From Sphingomonadales bacterium (GTDB taxonomy: Bacteria; Pseudomonadota; Alphaproteobacteria; Sphingomonadales; Sphingomonadaceae), in contig JAGWUU010000178.1 of NCBI GenBank assembly GCA_028868335.1, forward strand, positions 1 to 6,628: DNA of 6,628 nucleotides, written 5' to 3'. The notes beneath the pieces are model-generated. The model did no database searches. It was given only the letters and a program-made list of their open reading frames with translations, and was not told the DNA's origin. Positions 5,741 to 6,628 of the stretch are shown here, piece after piece (position 1 is the first letter of the stretch; each line of letters opens with the position of its first letter). The position numbers were made by a program, and so were the translations under genes.

Positions 5741-6319
5741 TCAGATGTTGATGTTGGCGTTGGCCATGCACCACAGCATCGGCAGCGACAACAACAGGTT
5801 GATGCGGCTGGCGGCAAGGGCGCGCGGAGCAAGCTTGGCCTTTTCTTCGTCGGTCGCATCGACCAGACCAAGGATCTTCTTCTGCGCCGGCCAGATAATG
5901 AACCACACGTTGAAGGCCATGATCAGCGCCAGCCACATGCCAAGGCCGATCATGTTCTCCGCGCGCGTGGCGCCGGAGAAGGTCATCGCACGATGGGCAT
6001 AACCGGCGTTGATCGCGATAGTCAGCCCGGTGACCACAGTGAGCAACGCGGCCCAGCGGAAATAGAAGAACACGCTTGGGGCGATGAAGCCGGTGACGCC
6101 CTTCTTCAACTCGGCGGGAACCTTGGGCATGGTCGGCACCTGAACGAAGTTCAGGTAGTAGAGCAGGCCAATCCACAGAATGCCGAAGAACACATGGAGC
6201 CAGTGGAACACGGTGTTGACCGTAATCGGCTCAATATCGGCATAACAAAGCATGACCCCGATCGCGAGCGCGAAGCCCACTGCCAGCACGAGGTTCAGAT
6301 TTCCGAAAAACTTGGCCAT
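5741..6319 (-). CDS. Integral membrane protein related to the PuuD (urate hydroxylase) membrane domain, no cytochrome domain
   Basis: The 192-aa protein has about five transmembrane helices (~8-27, 37-58, 82-104, 124-143 and 171-188). Three patterns recall the N-terminal membrane domain of PuuD: FHWLHVFFGILWIGLLYYLNF (37-57 region, H39 and H42), NVWFIIWPAQKKILG (137-151), and ASRINLLLSLPMLWCMANAN near the C-terminus, comparable to the SxHNxYLSLPVLF motif. Full PuuD proteins carry a C-terminal cytochrome c domain that takes electrons from urate oxidation. Here the protein ends after the last helix with no CXXCH, and the family His of the last motif is Ile173. No purine catabolism gene is nearby. 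I therefore call only the fold family; a heme-binding membrane protein of unknown role is the most that can be inferred. The ATG at 6319 is preceded by a strong ribosome site, and a terminator follows the stop. Confidence 0.75.
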   Translation of the reverse strand: MAKFFGNLNLVLAVGFALAIGVMLCYADIEPITVNTVFHWLHVFFGILWIGLLYYLNFVQVPTMPKVPAELKKGVTGFIAPSVFFYFRWAALLTVVTGLTIAINAGYAHRAMTFSGATRAENMIGLGMWLALIMAFNVWFIIWPAQKKILGLVDATDEEKAKLAPRALAASRINLLLSLPMLWCMANANINI

Positions 6320-6323
6320 TGCT

Positions 6324-6330
6324 TCCCCCT
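6324..6330 (-). promoter_or_regulatory. Strong ribosome binding site of the PuuD-like gene
   Basis: On the minus strand AGGGGGA (6330-6324) precedes the ATG at 6319 by four bases. It is the clearest Shine-Dalgarno in the window and supports this start. Confidence 0.75.
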
Positions 6331-6431
6331 ATCTCGAAGCGATCTGTGTCTTTGACCCTGCTCCCCACGGGGAAGCTGCGCAGGCTTATGCCCGATTGTT
6401 CAAGGCATTCCTACCCTTTTGCAAACAGTTT

Positions 6432-6628
6432 TCATTCGTGCGGCGGATCGGTGAGAACATCCTTCTCCGCGTCCTGGGCCAGTCCGTGGCGCAGCAACAT
6501 CGGAATGTGCGCGAAAGTGAACAGGAAGGTCATCGGCAGGAACAGCCACAGTTTCGCAGCTATCCAGTCGCCGAATTGCAGCATGTGGCGCAATGTCTCG
6601 TTGAGGGCCGCGAGGAACAGGAAGAACC
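6432..6628 (-). CDS. ispZ: Septation protein A / inner membrane-spanning protein YciB, C-terminal part (5' end outside window)
   Basis: The minus strand is open from the window edge (first full codon 6626-6624) to a TGA at 6434-6432, giving the last 64 residues. They show the C-terminal pattern of the IspZ/YciB family: FFLFLAALNETLRHM (compare the family's LxxxNExxW), then DWIAAKLWLFLPMTFLFTFAHIPMLLRH, which matches the last membrane segment with its FK..G.LPLTF(I/V)FA..Q.P(L/M) spacing. A short acidic tail follows, ending DPPHE. The family consists of small polytopic inner membrane proteins linked to cell envelope synthesis and division. The 112-base gap to the PuuD-like gene on the same strand contains no clear terminator, so read-through into that gene is possible. 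Only a fragment is visible, but the motif match is good. Confidence 0.8.
   Translation of the reverse strand, partial: FFLFLAALNETLRHMLQFGDWIAAKLWLFLPMTFLFTFAHIPMLLRHGLAQDAEKDVLTDPPHE

Noticed and set aside
5687..6355. 222-codon plus-strand frame opposite the PuuD-like gene
   Set aside because: The translation is charged His/Gln/Glu-rich shadow sequence; the minus-strand frame has clean membrane helices, a strong ribosome site and a terminator.
6359..6387. Small dyads between ispZ and the PuuD-like gene (CTCCCCACGGGGA; CTGCGCAG)
   Set aside because: Loops are very short, no T run follows on either strand, and no known operator is recognised.
6395..6424. Possible minus-strand promoter for the PuuD-like gene (TTGCAA, 18-base spacer, AACAAT)
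   Set aside because: Long spacer and weak -10; TTGCAA is also a palindrome that arises easily. Too weak to list.

Overview
The window looks like ordinary chromosome from a GC-rich alphaproteobacterium, most likely a sphingomonad (Novosphingobium/Erythrobacter-like). This placement is inferred from the gene families, the compact CcmI and the base composition; no marker gene fixes the genus. I see no insertion sequence, CRISPR array, tRNA, rRNA or phage gene.

Positions 2-2290 (+) hold the end of a system I cytochrome c maturation operon: the C-terminal part of ccmF, then ccmG, ccmH and ccmI. Each gene overlaps the next by 4 nt (GTGA or ATGA), so translation is probably coupled. CcmF carries out heme ligation. 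CcmG and CcmH keep apocytochrome CXXCH cysteines reduced. The TPR protein CcmI holds the apocytochrome.

Positions 2291-2562 are a 272-nt gap with no credible gene. It is rich in potential RNA secondary structure. A 46-nt compound hairpin (2327-2372) sits inside an 11-bp closing helix (2312-2322 with 2419-2429). The 3' strand of that helix can pair instead with 2470-2479. A further hairpin just before the next start codon contains the only Shine-Dalgarno-like sequence. This looks like a regulated 5' leader for the potassium transporter gene kup (2563-4512, +), and it is the most interesting item in the window. I could not match it to a known riboswitch class.

kup converges with a minus-strand fold-type I (class I/II) PLP aminotransferase gene; their stop codons overlap. 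Upstream of the aminotransferase on the same strand is a good Rho-independent terminator (5685-5720). It ends the preceding minus-strand gene, a five-helix membrane protein resembling the membrane domain of the urate hydroxylase PuuD but lacking its cytochrome c domain. The window closes with the C-terminal 64 residues of a minus-strand septation protein A (IspZ/YciB) gene. These minus-strand genes do not form an obvious pathway with each other or with the ccm genes.
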